This document shows, piece by piece, positions 52,672 to 60,833 of a DNA stretch of 64,000 nt. A model generated the notes under the pieces. That model was given only the letters and a program-made list of their open reading frames with translations. It searched no databases and had not been told where the DNA came from. How positions within the stretch are numbered: the stretch's first letter is position 1; every line of letters starts with the position of its first letter. Both the position numbers and the translations under genes were made by a program. This DNA is from Microtetraspora malaysiensis. Lineage in GTDB: Bacteria; Actinomycetota; Actinomycetes; Streptosporangiales; Streptosporangiaceae. Location of the stretch: the NCBI RefSeq assembly GCF_001528665.1, contig NZ_BBYJ01000005.1, forward strand, positions 434,001 to 498,000. The letters are read 5' to 3'.

Positions 52672-54381
52672 ATGAGTGCGCCACACCCCTCCGAGCCCCT
52701 CCGAGTCGAGGACACCACCGTCGACCTGCTGGTGATCGGCTCCGGTACCGGCATGGCGACCGCCCTGGCCGCCCACGAGCGCGGCCTGAAGGTCGCCATC
52801 GCCGAGAAGACCATCCACGTCGGCGGCTCGACGGCCCGCTCCGGCGGCGCCTTCTGGATCCCCGCCAACCCGGTCCTCGAGCGCGACGGCGCGATCGACT
52901 CCGAGGAGCGCGGGGCCGAGTACGTCGAGGCCGTCGTCGCCGGCTCCAGCCCGCGCGAGCGTTGGCAGCCCTTCATCGACAACGGCGCCGAGACCGTGCG
53001 GATGCTCGAGCGCACCACGCCGCTGAAGCTGTTCTGGGCCAAGGGCTACTCCGACTACCACCCCGAGAAGCCAGGCGGCAGCGCCGCCGGTCGCTCGGTC
53101 GAGTCGCGCGCGTTCGACCTGCGCAAGCTGGGCAAGGAGCGCAGCCGCTTCCAGCCGGCCACGATGGAGGCGCCGCTGCCGATGCCGATCACCGGCGCCG
53201 ACTACAAATGGCTCAACCTGATGGCGAAGAAGCCGGGCAAGGGCTTCCCCAAGGCGATCAAGCGGGTCCTGCAGGGCGCGGGCGGCAAGGTCATCGGTCG
53301 TGAGTACGTCGCTGGCGGCCAGGCGATCGCCGGCGGCATGTACGCCGGACTCATCGAGGCCGGCGTACCGATCTGGACCGAGACCGCACTGACCCGTCTC
53401 GTCGTCGAGGACGGCCGTGTCACCGGCGCCGTACTCACCCAACGAGGCCGCGAGGTCACCGTGACCGCCCGTCTCGGCGTAGTGCTGGCCGCCGGCGGCT
53501 TCGACCACAACATGGCGATGCGCCAGCAGTACCAGTCGCCCTCGCTGGTCGAGGACGTGAGCCTCGGCGCCGTCGGCAACACCGGCGAGGTGATCCGGAT
53601 CGCCCAGGAGAGCGGCGCGGCGATCGGCAACATGGAGCAGTCGTGGTGGTTCCCGGCCGTGCACCCGGTCGCCGACGGCGCGATGCCCTCGATCCTGCTG
53701 GCCGAGCGGTCGCTGCCCGGCTCCTTCATGATCGACTCCCAGGGCAAGCGCTTCATCAACGAGTCCACCGACTACATGACCTTCGGCCAGACCGTGCTCC
53801 AGCGCGAGCGCGACGGCGACCTGGTCGGCGAGATGTGGCTGGTCTTCGACCAGACCTACCGCAACAGCTACGTCTTCGCGGGCGGCTCCTTCCCGCGGAT
53901 GCCGCTCCCGAAGGAGTGGTACGAGGCGGGCATCGCCCACAAGGCCGCCACCCCTGCCGAGCTCGCGCGCGCCATGGGCGTCCCGGAGTCCGCCTTCGAG
54001 GCGACCGTCGCCCGCTTCAACGCCAACGCCGGCGCCGGCACCGACGAGGACTTCGGCCGGGGCAACTCGGCGTACGACCGCTACTACGGTGACCCCACCG
54101 TCGTGCCGAACCCCAACCTGCGCCCCCTCGACGGCCGCCACTACTATGCCGTCAAGGTCGTGCTCTCCGACCTCGGCACCTGCGGCGGCCTGATCGCCGA
54201 CGGCCGCGGCCGGGTGCTCACCGAGGCCGGCGAGCCGATCGAGGGCCTCTACGCCCAGGGCAACACCGCCGCCAACGTGTTCGGAGCCGTCTACCCCGGC
54301 GCCGGTGCCACCATCGGCCAGGGCCTGGTGTTCGGCTACATCATCGCCTCCGACGCGGCCGAGCGAGCCGCCGCTGTCTAG
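52672..54381 (+). CDS. FAD-dependent 3-ketosteroid dehydrogenase-like oxidoreductase
   Basis: 569 residues: FAD site VIGSGTGMATALAAHERGLK, GGSTARSGGAFWIPANPV, and the C-terminal GLYAQGNTAANVFGAVYPGA block of the KstD/fumarate-reductase flavoprotein family. KstD enzymes insert the delta-1 double bond into 3-ketosteroids. Substrate is inferred from family only. Regulated by the divergent TetR. Start chosen at MSAPHP with GAAAGGA upstream. Confidence 0.88.
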   Translation: MSAPHPSEPLRVEDTTVDLLVIGSGTGMATALAAHERGLKVAIAEKTIHVGGSTARSGGAFWIPANPVLERDGAIDSEERGAEYVEAVVAGSSPRERWQPFIDNGAETVRMLERTTPLKLFWAKGYSDYHPEKPGGSAAGRSVESRAFDLRKLGKERSRFQPATMEAPLPMPITGADYKWLNLMAKKPGKGFPKAIKRVLQGAGGKVIGREYVAGGQAIAGGMYAGLIEAGVPIWTETALTRLVVEDGRVTGAVLTQRGREVTVTARLGVVLAAGGFDHNMAMRQQYQSPSLVEDVSLGAVGNTGEVIRIAQESGAAIGNMEQSWWFPAVHPVADGAMPSILLAERSLPGSFMIDSQGKRFINESTDYMTFGQTVLQRERDGDLVGEMWLVFDQTYRNSYVFAGGSFPRMPLPKEWYEAGIAHKAATPAELARAMGVPESAFEATVARFNANAGAGTDEDFGRGNSAYDRYYGDPTVVPNPNLRPLDGRHYYAVKVVLSDLGTCGGLIADGRGRVLTEAGEPIEGLYAQGNTAANVFGAVYPGAGATIGQGLVFGYIIASDAAERAAAV

Positions 54382-54414
54382 TGGCCCGTCACGCAGCCGG
54401 GCCGGCGAACCCTC

Positions 54415-54510
54415 CGGCCGCCACCGTTTGCCCTTGCGGGGCATCAGGTTCAACGGCCCGAACTCGTCCACGCAGATCACCCGCCCATCGGCGGGCGGGT
54501 GATCGTAGAC
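54415..54510 (-). pseudogene. IS630-family transposase scrap
   Basis: The minus strand reads YDHPPADGRVICVDEFGPLN then LMPRKGKRW, the conserved first catalytic-Asp region of IS630/ISAzo-type transposases. It ends exactly where the second Tn3-like terminal repeat begins. Confidence 0.6.
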
Positions 54511-54560
54511 GGGTGTGAGTAGTTGAGGTACAGAAAGTGCCGCTGAGATTGATCTTGGTC
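54511..54560 (+). repeat. Candidate Tn3-family left terminal repeat, second copy
   Basis: GGGTGTGAGTAGTTGA start, 43/50 identical to 45069-45118 and in the same orientation. Followed inward by a recombinase C-terminal fragment on the minus strand. Confidence 0.6.
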
Positions 54561-54568
54561 TGATCTGC

Positions 54569-54733
54569 CTAGTGCGTGGGGGCTTCGAGCTGGCGGGGCA
54601 CTGCGCCGGCGCGCAGCTCGCGCAGGTCCGGGATGTGGTTGTAGAGCGTGCCCGGCGAGACGCCGAGCAGTTTGGCGATCGATGTGATCGAGCGGCCCGG
54701 GTCGGGCAGCTCCTCGGGAGGGATCTTCAGAAA
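54569..54733 (-). pseudogene. Serine resolvase, C-terminal HTH fragment
   Basis: Encodes GRSITSIAKLLGVSPGTLYN then HIPDLRELRAG and a stop: the DNA-binding helix-turn-helix of a Tn3-type resolvase. The catalytic domain is missing; the upstream part is replaced by the ArsR promoter region. Confidence 0.6.
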
Positions 54734-54802
54734 ACGAAGGTTTTTGACAGCTCTCGCGCGCCGGACGGCAGATTCTGGGAGTCCGCGTGAAACCCCCTTG
54801 CA

Positions 54803-54828
54803 CAATGGTCAAGAATCGTTGACCATTG
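54803..54828. promoter_or_regulatory. Operator of the ArsR-like/MFS operon
   Basis: CAATGGTCAA-GAATCG-TTGACCATTG, perfect 10-bp arms ending 5 bp before the regulator start, so binding would block translation initiation or transcription. Confidence 0.78.
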
Positions 54829-54833
54829 CTCGC

Positions 54834-55373
54834 ATGCCTACCGATGATCTTCCCGAGACGTTTCACGTCACCACTGACGAGCAGCTGCGCGCCGTCTCCA
54901 ATCTCACGCGTCACCGGATCATGGCCGTGCTCCGCTTCGAGCCGGCGACGATTACGCAGATCGCCGAGCGGGTTGGCCTTGCGAAGGGGAGTTCCAGTTA
55001 TCACGTGCGGCTGCTGGAGCGGGCCGGCCTGGTGAAGGTGGTGCGGACGCGGAAGGTGCGGGGGGTCACCGAGCGGTATTACGCGATGGCCGCGCGGGCG
55101 ATCGTGCTGCCGGATCCGGGCGAGGGAGGGCCGGATGTGCTGATGCGGCATGCGGTGGCGGACCTGGAGGCGTCGCCGGTGGATGGCGAGCGGCACGTAC
55201 GGATGGCGCATCTGCGACTCACCGAGGAGCAGTTCGCACAGCTGGGGGCGCGGTTGCAGGCTCTGGCGGACGAGTACCAGGAGCTGTCCGATCCGTCGCT
55301 GCCGGACGTGTCGCTCGCCTTCGCGCTGTTCCGGCCGGCGCCGCGCCAGCAGGCCGACGGGGACGCCAAGTGA
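54834..55373 (+). CDS. ArsR-type winged-helix regulator
   Basis: 179 residues: LRAVSNLTRHRIMAVLRFEP, IAERVGLAKGSSSYHVRLLE, wing VRTRKVRGVTERYYAMAARA; C-terminal ligand helices follow. The stop overlaps the next start (GTGA), making one operon with the MFS gene. The longer frame starting at 54648 crosses the operator. Confidence 0.9.
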   Translation: MPTDDLPETFHVTTDEQLRAVSNLTRHRIMAVLRFEPATITQIAERVGLAKGSSSYHVRLLERAGLVKVVRTRKVRGVTERYYAMAARAIVLPDPGEGGPDVLMRHAVADLEASPVDGERHVRMAHLRLTEEQFAQLGARLQALADEYQELSDPSLPDVSLAFALFRPAPRQQADGDAK

Positions 55374-56665
55374 CCTCAGACGTTCGGAAGCTGCCGACCG
55401 GGTTCGGACGGCTGTGGACCGCACAGACGATCTCCTCACTCGGTGACGGAGTAACGCATGCCGCGCTGCCGCTGCTCGCGCTGACGTTGACGCGGAATCC
55501 GATGGCGCTCGCCATCGTCACGGCCGCGGGGACGCTGCCGTGGCTACTCTTCGGAGTGCTCGGCGGTGCGCTGGTGGACCGCTGGGACCGCCAGCGCACG
55601 ATGTGGGTCACGGACACGACACGTGCGGTGCTGCTCGGGATACCCGCGGCCGCGGCCGTGCTCGACGTCCTGAACATTCCGCTGCTCGCGGCCGCCGCCT
55701 TCCTGCTCGGCCTCGGCGGACTCTTCTTCGATACGGCCGCCACGGCCTATCTGCCGGATCTGCTCCGCCGCGACCCCGCACTCTTGGAGCGCGCCAACTC
55801 CCGCTTGCGCGGAGCCCAGACCGCCATGTCCGGCTTCGCGGGGCCGCCTGTGGGCAGTGTGCTGCTCGCGTTCGGGCGGGCGTTTCCGCTGCTCGCCGAC
55901 GCGGTGTCGTTCATGCTCTCCGCACTGCTCGTACGTACGCTGCCCGCCATGCCCCGGCCCGTGCCGGAGGTCCGCGAGTCGCTGCTTCGGCAGGCACGGG
56001 CCGGGGCCTCGTACGTCTTCCGGGACCGGGTGCTGCTCGGGCTTGCGCTCCGCCCGGCGGTCGGGAACGTCGCCTTCCTCGCTGTGGAGACCGTCCTCGC
56101 CCTCTTCGCGCACGACCGCCTCGGCATCGACACCTACGGCTTCGGCCTGCTCCTCACGGCGGAGGCCACCGGCGGCCTGCTCGGCGCAGGCCTAGCCTCC
56201 CACCTTGGCCGACGACTCGGCACCGGCACCGCACTGACCTGTACGGCCGTCGTCGAAGGGCTTGCCATCCTGGGCCTGGCCGCTGCCCCGAACCCCTACG
56301 TGGCCGGCCTGGCGCTCGCCGTCTGCGGGGCTGGCATGGGCGCCACGATGGTGCTCGGGCCCTCCCTCCGGCAGGCGATCGTCCCGGCCCACCTCATGGG
56401 CCGGGTCGCCTCCACCTCCCGCATGCTGGCCATGTGCGTCGCCCCTATCGGGGCTTTCCTCGGCGGCTGGCTGGCCACGACCTACGACATCCGCACCCCG
56501 CTCTACGCCGCCGGCGTCCTCCTCCTGGTGATGACGGCCGTCACGGCATCCATGACCAGCAACCGCCGGGTCGAAGCCGCGCTGCGTGCCGCCTTCCCGG
56601 CCGGCGGTCCAGGTCATCCGGCGTACAAGGATCCCGCCCAGGAGAATGCACCCGACTTGTTGTGA
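55370..56665 (+). CDS. MFS transporter, EntS/MFS_3-like exporter
   Basis: 431 residues: FGRLWTAQTISSLGDGVTHA, GGALVDRWDRQRTMWVTDTT (motif A), LADAVSFMLSALLVRTLP. This order is that of the enterobactin-exporter/macrolide-efflux-like group. Its last codons (NAPDLL, stop) lie inside the first arm of a 23-bp terminator hairpin, so the C-terminus is coded by the terminator. Confidence 0.9.
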   Translation: MTSDVRKLPTGFGRLWTAQTISSLGDGVTHAALPLLALTLTRNPMALAIVTAAGTLPWLLFGVLGGALVDRWDRQRTMWVTDTTRAVLLGIPAAAAVLDVLNIPLLAAAAFLLGLGGLFFDTAATAYLPDLLRRDPALLERANSRLRGAQTAMSGFAGPPVGSVLLAFGRAFPLLADAVSFMLSALLVRTLPAMPRPVPEVRESLLRQARAGASYVFRDRVLLGLALRPAVGNVAFLAVETVLALFAHDRLGIDTYGFGLLLTAEATGGLLGAGLASHLGRRLGTGTALTCTAVVEGLAILGLAAAPNPYVAGLALAVCGAGMGATMVLGPSLRQAIVPAHLMGRVASTSRMLAMCVAPIGAFLGGWLATTYDIRTPLYAAGVLLLVMTAVTASMTSNRRVEAALRAAFPAGGPGHPAYKDPAQENAPDLL

Positions 56666-56700
56666 CGCCTGCCGCGAAGGCGTCACAACAAGTCGGGTGC
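56648..56700. terminator. 23-bp perfect hairpin terminator
   Basis: Arms 56648-56670 and 56678-56700 are exact complements with a 7-nt loop (GCCGCGA). The MFS stop codon (56663-56665) is within the first arm. Confidence 0.85.
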
Positions 56701-56753
56701 CCGGCCCCCGGCGGGGCGCAACGAGTGGCCGGGGCGGTTGGGTGTGCCGGCCG

Positions 56754-56820
56754 TCAATCCTCGTCGTCCTCGGAGGCGTCCGGGTCCCGGAAGGGGCGCA
56801 GGCCCTGGCCGGGGCCGCCA
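56754..56820 (-). pseudogene. Tn3-family transposase, last ~20 codons
   Basis: The minus strand ends GGPGQGLRPFRDPDASEDDE plus a stop, nearly the same as the tail of the transposase at 45183-47204 (SGPGQGLRPFRDPAAEDDEE). It is a separate element in the opposite orientation; the rest is gone. Confidence 0.55.
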
Positions 56821-56915
56821 GATCGGCATGACCCCAGCCGCCTACCGGGGCGCCTTCACCCACCGCCCGAGTGCGAAGACTGGTCAGTGGCCGCGCGACT
56901 CGGTCCGGACCTGGC

Positions 56916-57027
56916 GTTTCATAGGTGGTCGCCCGTGAAACACCTCGCCGCGCAGCGGCCCACCTGCGACGATCATGTTTCATGAGTTGTTGCAAACGAC
57001 TGGACGTCTGAAACACCCTCATGAAAC
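56916..57027. promoter_or_regulatory. Recombinase upstream repeats (candidate res site)
   Basis: Five GTTTCA/TGAAAC boxes: GTTTCA 56916-56921, TGAAAC 56936-56941, GTTTCATGAG 56977-56986, TGAAAC near 57009, CTCATGAAAC 57018-57027. The third and fifth are perfect 10-bp mirror images; the last covers the start codon. Confidence 0.55.
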
Positions 57028-57914
57028 GCTCCGGACTCATGAGCGGCGACTTCAAGCACGTGGAAGCACATGACTGCCCGATGTCCACCTGCGCCGCCCC
57101 CGCGGGCTCCCCGTGCCGGACCGGCAAAGGCAAGGTGGCCATCCAGTACCACACCGCCCGCTTCCGCCTCGTGCCCCAACTCGCCAAGACGCTCAGCGTG
57201 CCAACCCCGGCCGTACGGAAACCGGGGTCGGTGTGGGCCGAGCTGCCCCGGCCCGTGAGCGCCGACGTCGAACCGGTCGGGCACGTGCGCCTCGGGTACG
57301 CCCGCGCCTCGACCGCTCGGCAGTCCCTCGACGCGCAGCTCGACTCCCTCGCCGAATCCGGGGTGACGCGCGTCTTCTCGGAGAAGATCTCCACGCGTGC
57401 CGCCAGGCGCCCGGAGTTGGAGGCTGCCGTGAAGTTCGCCGGGGAGATCCGCTCCTCCGGCGTCGCCGTCACCCTGGTCGTACACGAGCACAAGCGGCTC
57501 GGCCGCGGCATCGAACTCGCCATGCTCGCCGAAGAGTTGAAGGCGAGCGACGTCTGCCTGGAGTTCCTCACCGGGGAGCTGAAGGGCTCGCACGACCCCT
57601 CTGGCATCGTGTTCACCGTGCTCGCCGCGATGTCCGGCATGGAACGCGAGTACATCCGCGACCGCACCCTCGAAGGACACGAGTCCGCCCGCAAGCGCGG
57701 CAAGACCATCGGCGGCGCCGGCGTCACCGACGACGACATGCTCTTCACCGCCCTGCGCCTGCGCGATGAGGAGTTGAGCTTGCGTGACATCGCCAAGCGT
57801 CTCGTCATCACCACCGGCACGAAGAAGGGACAGCACCCCTCGCCCGCCACCGTCATGCGGATGCTGCGCGAACATGATGAGCAGGCCGCTACTGCAGCGA
57901 ATCGGCCTGTGTGA
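57021..57914 (+). CDS. Serine recombinase with N-terminal zinc-ribbon-like domain, second copy
   Basis: 297 residues. Putative zinc ligands C19, C24, C32 and H44 (CPMSTCAAPAGSPCRTGKGK, YHTARF); resolvase domain from ~88 (VRLGYARASTARQSLDAQLD, nucleophile Ser97), EREYIRDRTLEG helix, C-terminal HTH. Paralogous to 50690-51571 but clearly diverged. Start 57021 or 57039. No transposase is attached, so it may move or resolve its own element. Confidence 0.88.
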   Translation: MKRSGLMSGDFKHVEAHDCPMSTCAAPAGSPCRTGKGKVAIQYHTARFRLVPQLAKTLSVPTPAVRKPGSVWAELPRPVSADVEPVGHVRLGYARASTARQSLDAQLDSLAESGVTRVFSEKISTRAARRPELEAAVKFAGEIRSSGVAVTLVVHEHKRLGRGIELAMLAEELKASDVCLEFLTGELKGSHDPSGIVFTVLAAMSGMEREYIRDRTLEGHESARKRGKTIGGAGVTDDDMLFTALRLRDEELSLRDIAKRLVITTGTKKGQHPSPATVMRMLREHDEQAATAANRPV

Positions 57915-58239
57915 GCGTTGCCTGCGTCGGAGAATGCCTGCTCATGGGGGGTTCGGCGCCGTACGCCAGCTCTGATCAGGCCGCTCCGTCCGCCGTCGCC
58001 ACCTCCTGGATGCTGTCCGGCGCCGCGGTCGGCTTGCTGATCGTACGGAGATCCTCGGTTCTCGGGAACCCAAGGGCGCAAATCCTTCCTCAGCACCCCA
58101 ACGGCTCGGCGTCGACCCTTGGGTTCGCAGGAACTCTGGGCTTTCCCGGCCCCTGGGGAGTATCCGAACGAAAAATAGCGGTAGACGTCAGGCGATGTGC
58201 CCCGGCACGGGACCCTGTGCCGCCTCCGGTGCCTGGTCC
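57915..58239. other. Intergenic after the second recombinase
   Basis: No gene recognised. Contains an 11-bp inverted repeat, GAACCCAAGGG (58066-58076) and CCCTTGGGTTC (58116-58126), which could be a terminator or an element end. Confidence 0.4.
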
Positions 58240-58700
58240 TCAGCCGGGATGCTTGGCCATGACCACCAGACCCGGCCCGCTTTGCTCATCCGCAGGGAGC
58301 CGAAGTTCGGCGACCGGGCGCAGTCCAGCCTGCTCGATCAGGTCCACGAGTGGTTCCGGCCGCCATTTGTGTGTCGTCCAACGAACGGGTACACCTCCGT
58401 AGGCCTCGGTGCGCACCACGTCTTCGTCGCCGACGTGTGTCGCGGTGATGAAGTGTCCGGCTTCAGGGCGCGCGAACAGGGCGAGAACCTGAGGAAGGAC
58501 GTCACGGGGGAGGTTGACCAGTGATTACCACCCGAGCACGCCGCCAAGGGACGCTTCACCAAGGTCGAGGTCGGTGGCAAGGCGACGCTGAAGCGGCATT
58601 GAGGATGAAGACGGCGCGCGTTCTGGATCATGCGAGGAGAGAGATCCACCCCGTACTTGTCGAGTCCGCATTCGGCAAGGTAGGCGGTCACCGCCGCGTG
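58240..58700 (-). pseudogene. SAM-dependent methyltransferase, truncated and frameshifted
   Basis: Pieces in three frames: TAYLAECGLDKYGVDLSPRM, then LATDLDLGEASLGGVLGW, then LVNLPRDVLPQVLALFARPE through VRWTTHKWRPEPLVDLIEQA to a stop at 58240. The Gly-rich SAM motif at the start is missing. Two frameshifts plus 5' loss: inactive. Confidence 0.75.
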
Positions 58701-58880
58701 GCTCGGGCGCAGCGGGATGAAGATGCAGGCACAGGCGATGATTCAGCAGGTCGGCTGGCAAACCGACGCCGCGCACGAGCAGTGGCGACGGCAGGTACTT
58801 CGAGACGCCTGCATCGAGTACGTGGGGGCATCCCGTCTGTACGTGCGCGCCGAACGCCAGCTGGGCCCGATAATGGCGTC

Positions 58881-59582
58881 GTGATCAACAGGCGTCTGCG
58901 CGTGGTACTGGCCGAGGACTCCGTTGTTCTCCGTGACGGCATGGTCGAGCTGCTCGGCGCCCGCGGGTGTGAGGTGGTGGCCACCGCCGGGACGGCGCCC
59001 GGGCTGCTCGCTGCGGTGGTCGAGCACAGGCCCGACGTAGCCGTGGTGGACATCCGGATGCCACCCACACAGACTGATGAGGGCATCCGCGCCGCCGTGG
59101 AGATCCGCGCGAGGACGCCCGAAGTCGGCATCGTGGTCTTCTCCCAGCACGTCGAGACCACCTGGGCCTCCCGGCTGCTGGCGGATGGCGCGGCGGGCAT
59201 CGGGTACCTGCTGAAAGAACGCGTCGCCCGCACTTCCGAGTTCGTGGACGCGCTGTACCGGGTCGCTGACGGGGGCACGGCACTCGACCCGGAGATCGTC
59301 ACACAGTTGATGCGTGGCGGACAGCGCAGCCGGGTGGACACCCTGACGCCTCGCGAGCGCGAGGTGCTGGAGCTGATGGCACAAGGCCACTCCAACCGCT
59401 CCATCGCCGCGCTGCTGGTGGTGTCGGAGCGGGCGGTGGAGAAACACGTCGCCGCCGTCTTCACCAAATTCGGCCTACGGGCGACGGACACCGACAACCG
59501 CCGGGTGAAGGCCGTCCTCACCTACCTGGCGGAGAACGGGAGTCGATCGGCCATCACAGACGCGTCGGCAGCTCGGCGGTGA
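58881..59582 (+). CDS. NarL/LuxR-family response regulator
   Basis: 233 residues from GTG 58881. Receiver domain with acidic pair E12-D13, phospho-acceptor Asp57 (VAVVDIRMPP) and conserved Lys in GYLLKERV; LuxR-type HTH LTPREREVLELMAQGHSNRS, IAALLVVSERAVEKHVAAVF. Its likely partner kinase converges on it and overlaps its 3' end by 29 bp. Upstream is a decayed methyltransferase, so its promoter may be rebuilt. Confidence 0.92.
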   Translation: MINRRLRVVLAEDSVVLRDGMVELLGARGCEVVATAGTAPGLLAAVVEHRPDVAVVDIRMPPTQTDEGIRAAVEIRARTPEVGIVVFSQHVETTWASRLLADGAAGIGYLLKERVARTSEFVDALYRVADGGTALDPEIVTQLMRGGQRSRVDTLTPREREVLELMAQGHSNRSIAALLVVSERAVEKHVAAVFTKFGLRATDTDNRRVKAVLTYLAENGSRSAITDASAARR

Positions 59583-60825
59583 CCACAGTCGGTCCGCCGG
59601 GCGGGCTGTCGATCCGCAGAGCGCCGTCCACCGCCGCGAGCCGCTCGGCCAGGCCCGTCAGGCCGGTGCCGACGCCGAGCGCTGCACCGCCGCGGCCGTC
59701 GTCGCGCACGGACAGGTGGGCCCGGCCGTCGGTCGCGCTCGCCTCGAGTTCGGCCGAGCGGGCACCGCTGTGCTTGGCGACGTTGGTGAGCAGCTCGGCG
59801 GCGCAGAAGTAGAGGGCCCGTTCGACCACTTGGTCCGGTCGTTCCGGCAGGTTTAGGCGGACGGTGACTGGCACTGGCGAGGTGGCGATGAGCCCTGGCA
59901 ATGCCTCGCTGAGGCCGCCGTCCAGCGCCACCGGGTGAATGCCTCGAGTGAGCCGCCGCAGCTCAGTGACGGTGTCGTCGGTCTGGCCGCGGGCGCGGTC
60001 CACCAGGGTGCGCAGCCGTACGAGGTCCGGGCCGGAGGCGGGAGCGAGCGCGTCTTCGGCCAGCGAGAGGGTGATGGCCAGAGCGACCAGCCGGGCCTGG
60101 GTGCCGTCGTGCAGGTCACGCTCCAGGCGGCGGAGCTGGTCGGTGTTCTGCGCGAGCAGGGTGGCGCGGGCGATCTCCAGCTCGCGGACGCGCCGCTGGG
60201 CACGAGCCGGGCCGAGCAGCAGCCGGGCGAGCCGCCGGTTCGCTCCGCTCAGCACCCGAACCGCGCCGGGCACTGCGGACAGGATCACCAGGCCCAGCAG
60301 CATGGAGGCGGCATCCAGCCAGGTGGCGGGCCGCGGGCCCGGTTCAAGCAGGCGTCCCCAGAGCGGGAAGCCGATCAGCCAGCCGCAGCCGAGGGGAAGC
60401 GCCACGGCGGCGGCGAACCCGAGCACGCCGATCGGCAACCGCAGCACCAGATAGAGCAGCGACCGCCAGGCGATCGGGTCGGTCAGCACGACACGACCAT
60501 GGGCGACCACGCCCACCGGGCGGGGCAGCCTGGCCGGCGCCTCGACGTGCTCGCCGAGTAACCGGCCGACCAGCTGCCGGTGCAGCGCGCCGAGACCACG
60601 CGCGCCCATCAGCGCGGCGGCCACGAACGGCAGGCCGAACACGGTGAGCGAGAGCAGCGTCCCCGCGTAAAGGACAGCAAGTGCGTAGGCCCCGCTGAGC
60701 AGGGCGAGCGGCAGTCCGACGACGGCGAAGGCCCATTCGCCGCCCCGGACGGAGAGGTATCGCCGCTGCTCAGCCACGGTCGGCCCCGGGGACCTGAGCA
60801 GGCCCACCCGAGGCGGGCGACCCAT
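59554..60825 (-). CDS. Sensor histidine kinase, NarL-type (HisKA_3)
   Basis: 423 residues. N-terminal membrane sensor domain (~30-200, several helices such as PLALLSGAYALAVLYAGTLL), HisKA_3 with phospho-His in RRLERDLHDGTQARLVALAI, HATPase boxes ELLTNVAKHSGAR and VRDDGRGGAALGVGTGLTGL. Starts 8 bp after the ABC permease stop, so it belongs to the exporter operon: sensing of a compound that the pump exports is likely. Confidence 0.92.
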   Translation of the reverse strand: MGRPPRVGLLRSPGPTVAEQRRYLSVRGGEWAFAVVGLPLALLSGAYALAVLYAGTLLSLTVFGLPFVAAALMGARGLGALHRQLVGRLLGEHVEAPARLPRPVGVVAHGRVVLTDPIAWRSLLYLVLRLPIGVLGFAAAVALPLGCGWLIGFPLWGRLLEPGPRPATWLDAASMLLGLVILSAVPGAVRVLSGANRRLARLLLGPARAQRRVRELEIARATLLAQNTDQLRRLERDLHDGTQARLVALAITLSLAEDALAPASGPDLVRLRTLVDRARGQTDDTVTELRRLTRGIHPVALDGGLSEALPGLIATSPVPVTVRLNLPERPDQVVERALYFCAAELLTNVAKHSGARSAELEASATDGRAHLSVRDDGRGGAALGVGTGLTGLAERLAAVDGALRIDSPPGGPTVVTAELPTRL

Positions 60826-60833
60826 TGCCGCGC

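Noticed and set aside
52642-54480. 612-codon minus-strand frame opposite the flavoenzyme
   Set aside because: Only its first ~40 codons (IS630 scrap) are real; the rest is antisense to a gene with clear FAD motifs.
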